A stretch of 64,000 bases of DNA. It comes from Vanilla planifolia (Eukaryota > Streptophyta > Magnoliopsida > Asparagales > Orchidaceae). Positions within the stretch are counted from its first letter, which is position 1; every line of letters begins with the position of its first letter. The stretch lies in the NCBI GenBank assembly GCA_023846275.1, contig JAIUJO010003718.1:64501-128500 (forward strand). The letters run 5' to 3'. Under the pieces are notes generated by a model. That model was not told where the DNA came from and ran no database searches. It saw only the letters and a list, made by a program, of their open reading frames with translations. Below, piece by piece: positions 25,501-40,500 of the stretch. The position numbers were made by a program, and so were the translations under genes.

Positions 25501-28500
25501 GAGTTAACCAATAATGATAGTAACTCCCCCTAAGATACAAAAATCTCAAGAAATTAAGCTACAATCAATTAAATGATGATAACTTCTCGAGAATTGGCAA
25601 TAATTTCCCCCACATATAGGAAATGGCTCCCACATCCCAAAGGAAAACAAAGACACATCTTTCACTTCGACTATAAGTACACCCTCCAACATCCATTCAG
25701 AGAGGATTGATCACTACAAAGAAGCATACTACTTTCACTTTGCTTTCTTTTATTTTTTTAGTTATCCTTAACCTATAAGGATTTAGTTATCTCTTTCTCT
25801 ATTGTAATCTCACCCTCTAAGATTCCCAACTAAGGTAAGCTTCTATTAAATTTCCTTAAGTTCAATTTCTGTATCAACATTTTCCTATTGTCATTAGTAT
25901 AAAATAACGAGCCGGTTGCAATAGAGAATAAAGAGGGTACAATGATGTTTCTTAAAGTAAGAGCCTCTCGACTCTTATGTTCAAGAGGAAGCAAAGATCT
26001 TTGTCTCTACCTCAACCATCATAGGCCTTTGAGCTCTCTTCTTTATCTTCTAATCATCCCCCCAATCTGTTTCAACAAATTCTCTCCATTCTTCTTATGC
26101 TAATAATGGAGCAACTCAAAACCAATTTAGTTGCTCTACCAAAGAAACTATTGTTGAACCTCTCTCCCTCCAATTAAGAGGCCCTCAAGGCTCTTCATAC
26201 TAAACCTAAACCAAACCACCTCACCTCCCTGTCCAAGAATCCTACATCCCATATCCTTTCACAAATTTTTCCCATCGGCACTCTACTATTGCCTTACATA
26301 GGACCCTCTAACTCTCATCTGGCTATCATCACTTTCTAGTCTCAACCTGGTGTCAAGGCGTTGCAAACTCCCCCACTCAACCTGCATGTCTTCAAAGTTT
26401 CTCCCTTCTTAGAGGAAATTCTTTTGATACCCCTCCTTTCGAAGTTCCACTTGCCAAACTCATCCTTCTTCAATGGCAACTCCAACCCTTATATTTTTCT
26501 TATGGAATTAGAGACTGTCACCTCCTTAAATATTAAGTTTAAACATGTAAGGTGCAAAGTTTTGCTCACCTTCCTTAAAAACTTAGCCTCTAATTGATTC
26601 TAGAAACTTTCTCTCAAATCTATATCTTCCTTTGACCACCTCAAGAGGCAATTTATCTCCTCATTTGTTAGTTACATCAGACTCAAAAGGGTCCCTACTT
26701 AAATTGAAACAATACCAATTAAATTCACTTCAAGCCTTCCTCCAATGCTTCAAAGATGCACTCAAGGAAATAAAGTAGGTGGACTCATATTTGACTCACC
26801 TCTGCCTTGATTGGAAGTTCAAGAAAGAAGGTCTCTTTGCCTCTTAAACTCTCTAAACATGGAACAGGGATTTCCCTCAAAAGGCCCCTTGAGGGGACCA
26901 TTTCCTTAAGGTTACCCATCTCCGCACTTTGACAATCCCCAAATGTCTCACTTGAGGAAGAAATAGCAATAATAAAGAGAAGACTTGTTCTAGAAGCCAA
27001 AGTCACTCTCAAGGAGCAACAGAGACAAAGCCAAGCTCTACAAGTTCCACAAAAATTAAAACCACACAACTCAGAGTTTTGAACCTTGAAATTCTTGATC
27101 AAGAGATTGCTAAATGAAGGACACCTCGAGTACAAAGTGAAGAAATCTAAGCCCACCTCTACTAATAACAATCTTGTAGGAGCGAGCACAACTACCCCAC
27201 CTCAAGCAAAAGGCGATGACCAAGCCTTGCCATTAACACTCAGAGACACATGCAAGGCTGTCAAGCTCATTTGCATCATCTCTAAAGGAAAGCAAGCCCA
27301 CTCCAAGAATTCCAGCTTGAGGTTCCTACAGAAGTCCTTTGTAGCTAATGTGACAGCTCAACGAGAAGACCAAGACTCGATATTCTTCAGGCCCGAGGAT
27401 CTTCCACCTCTTGAAAACCCCTACGATGATGACATGGTCAAGGAAAATCACCAATATCGAGATCCATTGTATGCTCATTTACACCAGGAACTCCACTAAT
27501 CTCTTCTTCAACCCCTTCAATAATATCGACATTGGTCAAAACCTCATCCTCCTAACTACTAGATCCCTCGTGAGCTTCTCCAGGGAATTGACAAAGCAAA
27601 ATATTATGATTACTTTGCCATTAACATTGGGAAATTCCTCAAGCTCTATCGTGCATATGGTTAACTTCCTCGTGGTTGTTGCTCCCTCCCGTAGACAAAT
27701 CTTAGGTAGGCCAACAATAAACAAATTAAGGATTACAATCTCAACACCACACTTGTTCGTCCAGTTCAACATCTCGACAAGTGTTGTTTTGAGTACAAGG
27801 AAATCTTCTATAGTCAAGGCTGAACCTAGACTATTTCTCCTTTACACATTAACTCTATACACTATCTCCCCCCATCTTTCTTTTCCTCTTGATCCCTTGA
27901 GACTACCAAACTTGTAAACATATCTTTAGGCCTTGAAAAAAAAGGAGGCCATCCTTGACCTTTTAGCTAAGTATATTGACATCTTTACATAGGTACCCTT
28001 TGATATGCCAAGGATATATTGCTCAACATCACAATAATCACTTAAAATAAACCCCAAGATTCCAATTATTCGACAAAAGAAGCGAGTTTTTGGTGTTAAA
28101 AGACAAACGTTAATCAACAAGAAGATTTCTAAGCAGCTCAAGGCCAACTTTATTCGTCTTGTCTTTTATCCAGACTAAGTGTCAATGTTATCCTAGTTAA
28201 GAAGAGCAACGACAAGTGGCAATGTGTGTGGACTACATAGACCTTAACTGTGCCAACCCGAAGAACTCCCACCCTCTTCCTTAGATCAATGACCTTGTGG
28301 ACTTTTCCGCCAACTTCTCTTGCTTTAGTGTTCTCAACACCTTCTTTGGCTATCATTAAGTGAAAATGGTTAAAGAGGATGGGGAAAAGGCTTCATAGCT
28401 AACTTCAAAACCTTCTACCACAAAGTCATGCTCTTCAACCTCTACAATCCCAAAGTCATTTATCAAAAAATAATCAACACTATCTTCCAAAGTTAAAGAG

Positions 28501-31500
28501 GCAAGAATCTTGAGATCTATATGCACATCTTCTTGGTGAAAAATCATTTTTCAAGGCTCACTTACAAGACCTAAGGGAAATTTTTAATACTTGTAGAATC
28601 CAACTTTAAACTCAACTTCTCGAAGAGCATTTTTAGTGCATCATCAAGCAAGTTTCTTGGCTATATGACAAGTGAAGAGATCCAAGCAAGTCTCAAAAAG
28701 ATAAAAAATCTCATCAATATGTCTTCTCCAAGAACCTTTTGAGATGTCTAGTGTCTTATCATGCACACTGTTGAACTTAGTTGCTTCAACTCCAAGTTGG
28801 AAGATAAGTGTCAATATTCTTCAAGCTGTTCCACTTGTCCAAACAAAAATGGACAGATGACGAAAGCTTTTCAAGAGCTCAAGGCCCATCTTTCTCGATC
28901 CCTTATCTTGAGCAGTCTAGTACTTGATTAACTTTTATTCATTTATTTGGCAACTTCAAGCTTTGTTATCAACTTTATACTAGTTCGAGAGGACAATGGT
29001 GTTCTATGCTTAATCTATTACAAACCTCACACTTTAAAGGATGTCAAAACAAGGTACTCCCCTTGAGAAGTTAACCTTAGCTCTCCTTGTGTCACCATCA
29101 ACTCATCACAAACAAGCCTCTGAAGTGCATCCTTTAGTTGACTGAGGTCTTGAGAAGACTACAAAGAAAGGGTAATCAAGCTTTAGCAAGTTTGAGCTAA
29201 CATTAGTCTCACTTGTTACTCAAGTTCTAGTTCCCAGCTAACTTTTTTATCAAAGGAAACACTTTTGAGCTTTAACTCGAGCCATCAAACTTTTGCCAGC
29301 TCTTCATTGATGATGTCTTGAGGGAAAAATCTTCTAGCATCGGCTATGTCATACTAAGTCTAAAACAAGTCAAGACAGGAGGCATGAAGATGAACTCCTC
29401 TATCACCAACAATCAAGTTGAATATGAGACCTTGATTGCCAATCTAAAGATACACCCTAGGTTATATAAATTCTCCATTTGATTATATATAGAGGGGATG
29501 GTACATAAAAGATATCATTAAAATGTCAAAATATATTTTATGCATAATTTAATAAATATAAGATGTAAGCAAATAAAATAAGATAATATTTTTTTTCAAA
29601 TGAGGTCTCAAAGTTAAAGAAGGTAATTTTTATAAGAAAGGTTAAAATCTCAGCTTTTTTGTTAAAAAAAAGGAAAGAATTTTTTTCAAAAGTATAGTAA
29701 TAAATAATGATGCAATAAAACAACTTAATATTTAGACAATGAATTAAAAAATCATAAAAAGACTATGATTTAAAATTTTGGTGCTAAAAACATTCTAAGT
29801 GGGCAAAAATAAGATGTAAATCACTTCCACAATAGTTTCAAGATAAGCTAAAAGAGTTAATTTAAGACAAATTTGCATGTGAAAAACTACAAAACGTAGT
29901 ACAAAAATTCACATGATTTGCCAACCATCATTCTTCTCATCTAATGAGAATGATTGCTACTAAAAAAATACTGCACTTAGGCTTGCAGGCTTATTTCTTT
30001 TTTAATAGCTCTTCCGCTTATTAGTTCTTTTGCCCTAATTCAATGGTTGAAAAGACATCAAAATCTTTTGATATCTTGATAGTTCATCTGAGATCTTTTA
30101 GGTTCTTTGCTAGTTGTCCAAGATTCTTCAGTAATCTTGAAGAAGCTTAAGGAATCTTCAAGTTTCTTTAATAACTTAAGAGTAGACAATGGTGTGGTAG
30201 TGAGCATGGACAAGCAACCGATGGTAGAATCGCCAGAAGAGCGGTGATGATGCAAAGTGGCTGATGTGCTTCCACTAGCCGGGGTGACTAGGCTCGACCT
30301 CTGCCATGACCAAAGAATGGTTGGTTGTCACTAGCAAGAGTGGCAGTAGTAGGAACCCTCTAGGACCAAGGTCATGTGAGGTTGGAAGGCTGCAACAACA
30401 CTAAGTCCACAAGTGGAGATTGGACATGAGGATAGGGATGTAGGTCCAAGCTACCTAAGTGGTCAAGTTTGAATCGAGATGGACCGTAAAGTTGGTTGAT
30501 AGTTCGGAGTGCATGGTAGAGATATGGGCAAAAGATGACTCAAGAGGGAAGAGGCAACCGAACATAATGTGGTTCAAATTCAGAGCTTCGCAAGGGTAGC
30601 GTGAAGTGCGGCCACAGACTAAGGGTGTGTGTGACATGTGGTAAGTAGATTCTGATATGCAAACTCAATAGACGTGGATGTCAACTAGGTGGGTTCGCAA
30701 AGGCCTAAGGCATTGGGCAACGATGGTGTGTTAAGAGGTGAGGGGACCAATGGGGCTAAGTGCGATTCAGGTTTACTGAAGCAAGGAATTTAGTGGACCT
30801 CCAAGAGGAGGTGGAAGAAAAGGTGATTCCACAAAGAGTGAGGTTGTTAGTATGCAATTGCGAGGTAGTCTGACAGGTGTGTTGGAGAGGAAAACAAGAG
30901 CAAATCAAAGCCTAATCAAGGAGGAGGTGGTGTTGGGATCACTAATAGTGGTCGAAGGAGAGGAAGATGACTAAGACAATGGAGATATCTCTAGATTACA
31001 ACTCAGATGAGGATGAAGGTCAATCTATATCTTCATCAGGAAAACTTCTATGCACATATGCACGTAACAATAATTTAGTTCTGAATTGACGACCAAACCA
31101 AAATTTTCCTTTTTTTCATTCAATTGTAAAATAGAAATAACATATAAGGAAAAGCCCTAAAAAAAGGTGTAAAAACTAAAATATGCTCTATCTTAACAAA
31201 ATAATAATAAAAAATAAGAAAATTTAAAGAATAGGAGAATGCACAGAGACAAAACAAGTCTTCATAAGTCTAATAAATGACTATAATCCACTGAAATCCA
31301 AAAACACTATAAACCCAACGAAACCATCATATGGACCTTTTGTTGGCCCTTGTTTGCATTCTTTCCCACTACATGCAATGAAACTAAACCTCCTGAATAC
31401 TAGATTTGCTTGATGTGTTGCATCAAAGCTAAGGTATGGGAATTTTGGAGGTGACTATAGTGTTTGAAATTATCCTAGTCATAAATTGTTGTTCGCCATG

Positions 31501-34500
31501 CACATAGGTGGTTTTCCTCCACATAAATGTAATCGTGTAGATCTCCTTTGGATTTAGCCTCACTTACCCTTTTTCTTAGTAATCTACCTCAATTATCTTC
31601 CTCCCTTCTCATTATCCGTTTTCTCGTGGCCCTTATCAACAATATGGGCAAAAGGGAAAAGGGTAGTATCAAAAGAGACAAGTCCTAGATGTCACACGGT
31701 GATTTTAAACAAAAAACTCAAATCAATTGGTTTGTATCAAAAAAATTAATCCAATTTGTGAATAAAAAATTTAATAGTTTTTAGTTTTTTATTTAAAATT
31801 TTTATGCAAAAAACTAAATTCACTAAAAAGAATTAGTAATCATGCATGTTATGATTTGGGGTTCTTTTTAGATTTGGTTGATTTAACTTTGCAAATTTAG
31901 CTTTAATATAATCCAAAATTCTATAGTTAGATATTGAATTTGATTCATAGATTGATGTTCAAAAAAGAAGCTTAGTTTTTTTTATTTTAATTGGTTTTAA
32001 AACAAAATTTAGTTTTTATGTTTGATTTTTATTTTTTATAAATTTTAATTATGTTCAACTTTTAGTTTTATTTAATCATATAGATCAGCCAACTCAACCA
32101 ATACACTTAACAAATAGATTCAACTAATCAAAATCCCCACACTACCACCACTCCAAAAGATTTTCATCACATGATATCCCTAACTATCTCGTGGGAGTGT
32201 CAATATATCTTCTAATGGCATACGTTTTTTACTTTTATACATCTCTTGGATTAAGATGCCCACTATTGTAAACTTACAAATCCATATGAATTTTTTTACC
32301 TGCCTAATTAAATAAGCATCATTTTCCACATAAGCCTAGCCCACAAAATATCCCTCATGCTTTGAAACTCATTGACTATTCAAAAATGAATCAATTCAAC
32401 ATTGTGGAACTTCCTTCGATATCTCATTTGAACCTTCTCATTTGAGTGGAACACATTTCATTAATGCAAACCTTCCTTTGGTCACCATAGAGTCAACCAT
32501 CCCCATTAGCATAGAGTTTTGGAAACTTTACTCAAAATCCTTCTTTGATAATCTTGCATTTTCCCTACTAACAAAGGAAAACAAACTATAATATCAATGA
32601 AACTCTAGAGCATTGTTTTCAAGCATTCTTGACGTATTTCATGATTTCATATGACAAGTATCTTATTTCTTCCTCGTTTTGCAAATCTTCTAATGCTATT
32701 ATATAGAGATTTTAGGTCTTCTTTGTTTTAAGTGCCTCTTTACTTGTAGTAGTTTGATTACTATGTAATAGTTGAGCAATTCTAGAGTTTGGTCCTAACC
32801 TTTTGAATTTAATTCTCTTGAGCTACACTTTTTGCATTAATTACAAATTTTAATAAGCAATGAAGCACAGAATTGATGCCCTCAATACTTCTTAAGAAAA
32901 GTAAGACTCCAATTATACATCTATTCGACTTACAAGTAAAACAATAAAAAAACTATAAGAGAAGGAATTATCACAACTTAGTGATTTATATAAATTTAAT
33001 AAAAGTTCATTATTAATGTCCAGATAATGCATAAAAATCTAGAGATAGGAATAAAGGATTTTAGATAAAATACAAATTATAGATAGAAAATAATTTATTG
33101 TGAAGCACCCCCATGAGATAAGCTTAACAATTTAGAGACATTGAGATGGTGCTTACGGATGCATGGTACATTTCAATTAAAGATAAGGTGTACAAGCAAA
33201 GAAATTTGAATGGCTCCACTTTTGCTTGCAAAAGTCATATGATGCGAAGACCAATGACTATACAACAAAAAACTTTTTTTGTGATCCTAGTATTATTGCA
33301 TGCAATCAAGGTGTTTTGTCTTTCTCTATGTCAATTTGTTAATATAGGTCAATTTTGTCTCCTTATTCTTCTTATTTAGAGATATTGTGTGGTTATTGTG
33401 GCTGGTCAGACTAAGAACTTAGTTCATATGGTTAATGACTTTGTTGCAACCACTTTGGTCATATATTTGTGTAGTTTAATGATCAAAAGATCTTAAAACA
33501 TAAACAACTACCAAGAAATATAGATATGGTATTCTATGTTTGCTTGATCTCAGTTTCTTTGTGTTCATCAAATCAGAACACTATTGTGGCTTCCACAAAC
33601 TTAATGCTTTCTTCTAAGTCAATCATGTTGTAAAAACATTGGTAGGGTTACACAAAATAGATACATTTGACAAAATCAAAATCCCCTTGAAACTAAATAA
33701 AAAGTGAAGAATTTGGGTCAGCTCCAATGGGTTTCAAAAACAAAACTAAAACCAATTAGACTAGGTCAAATCTCAGTTTTGATTAATGGGTAAATTAAAT
33801 TTCACATAAAAAACATAATATTTTCATAAGGAAATATAAATTATTGTCTGTTGTGCTAGAGAAGAAAGTTATGACTTCTTGAAACCATACATAAACAAAG
33901 TTTACTCAAAAACATGACAAATATGAAAGAGTTTTATGCCTAAATATGCACGTTTGTTATATACTTAAATTAGGCATTCTTGTATCATTTTGTTTTGGCT
34001 TTTTATATTTTAAGTAAATCACTTAAAATTGCAAATCCATTTTTTTTATTTTGTAAATTCAATCTCAATCTTTTAGACTTGTACGCATCCATGTAATTCT
34101 GAAAATAATAGATGCCAACTTGCATTCAAATTTTAATATGGTATCAAAGTTATAGAATCCTGATTGCATGTGCTTAACCTAGAGGAGTCTCTTCAACAAC
34201 ATACAGTTAATTTGCTTTTCCAAGTTTCATTCTCCAGCCTTGCCTCTAAGAATCTTATCTTATTTGTTTCACAAGATAATATTCTCTAGAATTTTCTCTA
34301 TGGTCTACTTGGTTTCTCGGTTCTATTTCAATACCTAGGATCTCTTATAAGAATGTTTTATTTCCTTAGTACTCCTATCCTTTTAAGAATGGCTTTTTTC
34401 CTTAGTGTTCCCATCTTTACTTTCTGGTCTTGCAAATCTAATTCTGCAAGACAAGTTAAAGTTGATCCCCAACTAAATATTATCACTCTAAAAAGCTACA

Positions 34501-37500
34501 ATTGTTCTATCTTAAAAAATTGTTGAAATCAACTGATAGAAGAAATAAATTGGAGAGTTTTATAATGCAAAACAATGCCCTGAATGCAGAGAATTATAAG
34601 CGTTCAAGCAAAGTTCAGATTGAATGGGATAAGTTATTTTAAATACATACATTGAGGGTATTTTTTCTAAAAAGATATGTTAAAATTACATAAAATATAG
34701 TTGTTTGGTGAAAAAAATATTAAGTTTAATATAAAATACGTGAAAAAGGAGATTTACCACATCTAAACGAAACAACTGCAAATATTTGAATAAAAGAAGA
34801 AAGAAGAGATGTTATGTTAGAAATTCTACTATATATGATACTGTACAAGTTAAAATTTACAAACAGAATTGGTTTAGAACAAAGTAAGATAGTCAATAGA
34901 AGCATTAAAATCGACCTAAAAAAACTAGGCCATACAAAATACGTGTTGAAAAATTCCTGGAAACCTCAACAAATAAAAATTAGTTAGGAAGGAGTGGAAA
35001 ACAGAGAAGACATGGACAGGCATATGTTATAAAGTTCACAAAAAATAATGAAGATAATTCGGTTAAATTAATAGATAAGAAATCAAGAAATTGAATTTTT
35101 TGTTGGGATTATTAGAAAAGCAAAAAACAAAAGCTGCTTGTACATTTAAAATTTTAGGTATATTTTCTTCTACTCATGTTTTTAACGTCTCATATAAAAT
35201 TACCCTTCCAAACAAAATCATATGATGTACTCTTCCCAAAAAACTCTCTCATATTTACCATAGCTAGCTCCAGGAAACCATAGCAAGTGAGACAATTTTT
35301 TAGAAATAGTTTCCCTGTGCATAAAATAACCCTAAAAGTTGGTTATTAGTCACTCAAAAGAGATATAAGTTCTATCATCCTCTAGCAAAGAAGTTTTATG
35401 TCTCAACAGAAGTTACTTCTATCAAAAAAGATCGACATTTTAACTCAACTTCGGCAGCCCAATGACGCAATTAGCAAAACAAATACTAGTTGTGGCCAAA
35501 AAGATTTATATGCATGCTATCACTATTGCTAAAGGAATGGATGTTTGACAAGCACTTGCAAGATACGCCTACTTCTTTTAAATATATAAAAATCTCAGAG
35601 CTAGTCATGCATAATAGTGCTTGCAGAGTTGTAGATTTATAATAGACATGACAACATTTAAAAGTGTTTAGTAGAATGGGATAATGTGCTCATTTGATTT
35701 TTGCATTATCCTATCAGAAGATGGTGCTTCTTGTACTTAGTTAAATAGTCAGACAATGGTTGATGAAGAAAAGGATCAATATTTTGATTGAACTAATCTT
35801 AAAGGTGAGATGTCATTTCAAGTTGATAAAGACAAAGATCAGTTTCTTCTTAAATTAACTTTATCCCCAAACAAAAAAATCTAGTTCAATCCCATCCAAA
35901 ATTTTTGTTCCTAATAGAAAAACAATCTTGCCATTCTAGCTGAAAATGTCCAATCCCCAAAGATTCTATGTTCCAGATTTAGAATATGTTCTAAACGTTC
36001 CAAATTTGAGTTCTTCACAAACAGATCCTATACTTGTCTCATTTCCAAATTCCAGTTAAAACATTGTTTGTTCACTGAAGGTATATTCAAGATTGAAGGT
36101 TTAAATTGTTCAATCTGAGCAGTTTCAATCATTCGCATATACACGTGAACATTATATTATAAGGTGATCACTATTTCTGATAAAAACATTGATAATCCCG
36201 TGGATATTTAACAAACCCTCCAGAGCATTGTACTAAAAACCTTTACATGTGTCCATATCTCACAAAAGCATATCTCATAGTCATTAAACCTTTCTATTAA
36301 CTTGAATCAGGTTCCCCTATCCCAAAACTCTATTTGAGGCAATTAGTTATGAGAGAGGATTGGAAAAATACCATGGAAGTTGAAAAGCTCTTGAGAAAAA
36401 TAAAACATGAGAATTAGCAACACTTGGGACTATAAAACAATTATATGTACATGGGACTTCACAATGAAATATGGATGAATTATTCTTTGGAAAGATATAA
36501 AGCAAGATTCATGACTAAAGGTTATATATTAACATATTGTTTAGACAATTTTGAGATTCATGCTAAATATTGCAAGTACATTGCTATTATTGGCTTAAAT
36601 CCTGCAAGGAAATTGCAGTAAAAGTTGCCTTCCTGAATGGTGATTTTTAATACGAAACTTACATGGAGTGTTAACTCGGGATCAGTTCAAAAAAAATAGA
36701 AAACATAGTGTACAGACTAAAGAAGGCACTATACAAATGGAAGCAGTCTTCAAGAATGTAGTTTGGAAGATTCACTAATGCAATGCTTAGTAGCAAATAC
36801 AAATGAAAACAGGAGAGCATAGTTTTTAAACATTTAACCTTACAAGTTACAACAGCATCAGTTTCTGTGGATGATACTAAAAGAAAAAATAATGTATAGG
36901 GAATAGATATTCTGAAGAAGCATTTAATAAAAAAAAACTTTGACATAAAAGAAATTAAAAAAGCTCAAAAACTTTCTGGGGATTGAAGTGGCCTGCTCTT
37001 GAAAAGGAATTTTTGTATCATAGATTTGATGACAAAGCAAATAAGTAGATTTGCAAACCAGTCCAGAAAACCATAAAATTCAATCACATTAGATGTTCTT
37101 CCAGATAACATGGTAATAGAGAAGTTCTTATCAGAAATTCTTTGGAAAATTGATCTACTTGTCACATACCAGATCAAATATAATTTAGATAGTGATCATT
37201 ACAAAATAAATAGAATTTTAAAGAAATAAATACCACATCTTAAAGAAATAAATAGAATTTTAAAGCACTTAAAGGGTATTCAAAGCAAAGAAATTTTTCT
37301 TAAGAAATGGAGGAACAAAATCTTGAAGCTTTAATCATACAATGTAGTATCAGAGATTGCTAAAAGATTAATATTAGGTTACTATACCTTCTAAAGCACA
37401 ATGACATGCAAATTGAGTAAAAAAAACAAAACATTATGATTAGATGCAGTGCAAAAACTGAATTTAGTTTGATAACTCTTGACATTTGTGAGTTATTATG

Positions 37501-40500
37501 ACTAAGAATAATTTGGAAGATCTAAAGTTTTAAGTGCCAACAGTTAATGACAATTTACAATAATAATAAATCAACAATCAATATTGCACATATATTAATA
37601 TAATATTATCATACAAAGCACTTTGAGATTGATAGACAATTCATGAAAGAGAAACTTGACTATAATCTAATTTGTACTTTCTATGTGCCTACTAATAGTC
37701 AATTGGAAAACATACTAAAAAAGGATTGCATAACGTTGTTTGGAAGAAAAATATAAAGCTTAGAACAAAAAATAAACATACAAAAGCTTGATCGCAAGAA
37801 TAAACTTCTATTGTTTTGTTGAACTTGTAGATATAAACACAATTTTTTTTAAACTATGATAAGTACAAGTATTCTTTATTTAAATATGCTTGTCAATAAT
37901 ATCCTTCGCTCTAGAAGTCGTTTCTAACTTTTGTTTTTAATTTTCAAGAAAAATTGTATACAAGTTTCTAACATTTGTCAATTCTTAAATAAGATCTTCA
38001 GGTTTCAAAAATAGTCAAACATGTTCATTAATTTCATAAATATTACAAATAGACCCTTAACTCATTTTTCCCTATATTATCCTTCAAAAATATCTTTACA
38101 AGCCCCTATAGTATGTATAATTATGAAAGTAGGCTCTAAAAGAAAATGACAATCCAGAAAAAATTGGGTTAAGGACCTACTCTCTAGTTATGCTAAAGTT
38201 GCATACCAATTTGCCTATTTTTAAAAATAAAGATACCGATTCAAGAATTATGACATACCTCTAGGATCTATATACAATTTATCCTAATTTGTATATTCTA
38301 TATATATTTTCTAAAATAAGAAATAATTACCTTATTTTACATAATTAATTTTTCATATATTAGGCTAGCATATATGCATGTGAAAAATATATTTTGATTT
38401 CATCTAATGCTCAAATTCTATAAGGTTTGCTAGCTTGCTATCCGATCTTGTGCCTTAATAGCCTAGGGTACTTCATAAGGCAAAGGCCTCAGATTGTGGG
38501 CCTAGGTTTTCTTGGATTGGTTTAAATTATTTTTCTTTTCTCTTTAAAACCATCCAAACCAAGAATTGGAATAGAAACTTTTTGTTGCATTCTTCTAGGA
38601 CTTGGTTTAAATACTGTTCTTATAAAGTAACAAATTCAATTACATTTGGGCACCTAATTATGATGGAATCAACCGGAATTGGACCGAGTTACACCCTAGA
38701 AGTTGGGTTCATTCAAGCTTGGCAAAAGAACTTACAATACCACAGTTTATAAAAAAGAGCAATTCAATTAGTAGGCAAAGTCTTTGCTGAAAACAGTTGT
38801 CAAAGACTTAAAAGCATTTTTTCTAACCCTAATATTTTAAAGTGATTACATGTGTATAAGTAAGCTCTCAAGTGGAGTCAACTATATTTGGGACAACTGG
38901 GCTCATAAAAAATTATTCTGAGACAGAAACAAGACAGTAAACTAAATGAACTGAAATTCATATGCTATCTTCTGTTCCTTTGCCATTTTCACTACTTCTC
39001 TAAGAAAGCAAACTATGAGAAAGCCATGCCAAAGCCCTGTAAGTATAATAACATCTTTTGTTCCTTTTATCATTTTCTCTACTATTCTGAGAAAAAATTG
39101 AAAAAAAAAAAAGAGAACAATTCATGTATATAAGTCAAGATAAAAACAAAAAAAAGAATGCAAAACTAGTTAATCAAACAGTAATTTGCTTTCTTATAAT
39201 GCAGAAAATTATACAAGTTAATCATTCTATTGCATGTTCAACTGTTTGCTTAGTCCTCTCAGCATAATATCTTTGCTTTCCTGAAGCTATTATTGATGAA
39301 AAGGGGAGGCCAACTAATATATTCAGGACCAATTGGACAGCAATCGTGCAAAGTTATTGAATATTTCGAGGCAAGTCATACTCATGCAACCTTTATTCCA
39401 TCAATTTATCCATTTTAATAGGAGTGACTATGTTAGCAATTTCTAACTTTAATATCAAGTAATTCTCACATGTACAACTTTTTATAAAGTTTTAGCTGTA
39501 ACCAAATCTCAAAAGTATCTATAGTTCTTTGACAATATTCTCATGTATCATAAAAAGCCTCAAACAAAACATGAGATGAAAAAAGTTTGTAGGATTAATA
39601 AAGAAAATTCAACATGATTTTTTCTGGTTATTCACACAAATCTACTAAGCTAAATATGCAGATTCCCAATTTACTGTTTTGATTTTAATGGAGTGACAGA
39701 TGAAAAATCTGATCAATCACAATTATTCATCAGGCCATTTCAGGAATACCAAAGATCATGGGCAATTACAACCCGGCAACATGGATTATGGAAGTTACCT
39801 CAACATCTCTTGAAGCTCAACTCGGTATTGACTTGACATGCATCTACAAAAAGTCTGATCTTCATAGGTGATTAACAGCACTATGTTTCTTCTTAGATAC
39901 ATATTTTGAACCATCAATGGTACAATATCAAGCAGTTTAATTTATAGTGCTAATGTAACAAAGACCTTATTTTGCTAGACTATCTCTGCAGCATATTTGT
40001 TTTCAAAAAAGGAACATGAAATTGGTGCTATAGATCTGAACACAAATCTGTTAACTAATTTCAGCATCCACAATTTTATATTTCAGGCTGAACCAAGACC
40101 TAGTTAAACATTTGAGTTCCCCAACACAGAATTCAAAAGAATCAAAATTCCCTTCACATTTCAAAAATGGTTTTTGGGAACAATTTAGAGCTTGTCTTTG
40201 GAAGCAGTACCTGTCTTACTGGAGAGCTCCTCAATATAACTTGGCAAGGATAACATTTGTCATTTTGCTGTCATCACTATTAGCAGCTCTATTTTGGCAG
40301 CATGGGACAAGGATGTAAGTCTTATCAATTACTTCAAAACCTGTGCTTTAAATGGATTTATTATGGCAATGACAAATACAGAAACTAAGAAGGGTATGCA
40401 AAGAAGAAATCTTATGTAGAAATATAAGTAAAAGAAGAGCCTTCATAACAAAGTTAACTCTCACCAAACCAATTCTTCCAAACAATCAATTCCACAAATT

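Larger units (their letters stand above)
22520..39286 (+). other. Giant intron 18 of the ABCG gene (16,767 bp)
   Basis: It begins GTAACA after exon 18 and ends CTGAAG before exon 19; both flanking exons are phase 0. It holds retroelement remnants: gypsy gag (minus, 24.7-25.2 kb), Tat-like gypsy (plus, 26.1-29.5 kb) and copia (plus, 34.1-37.8 kb). It also holds an unclassified G-rich block (30.1-31.0 kb). The stretch 22766-24690 contains only AT-rich sequence and a short CA microsatellite. Confidence 0.8.

Noticed and set aside
33146-33379. 77-codon ORF in intron 18
   Set aside because: No recognisable domain, AT-rich, and surrounded by retroelement debris; open by chance is likely.
22520-39286. 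Two separate partial ABC transporter genes instead of one
   Set aside because: Exons 18 and 19 are both phase 0, family sequence continues across without loss, and neither part has its own start or stop. One gene with a long intron explains this better.
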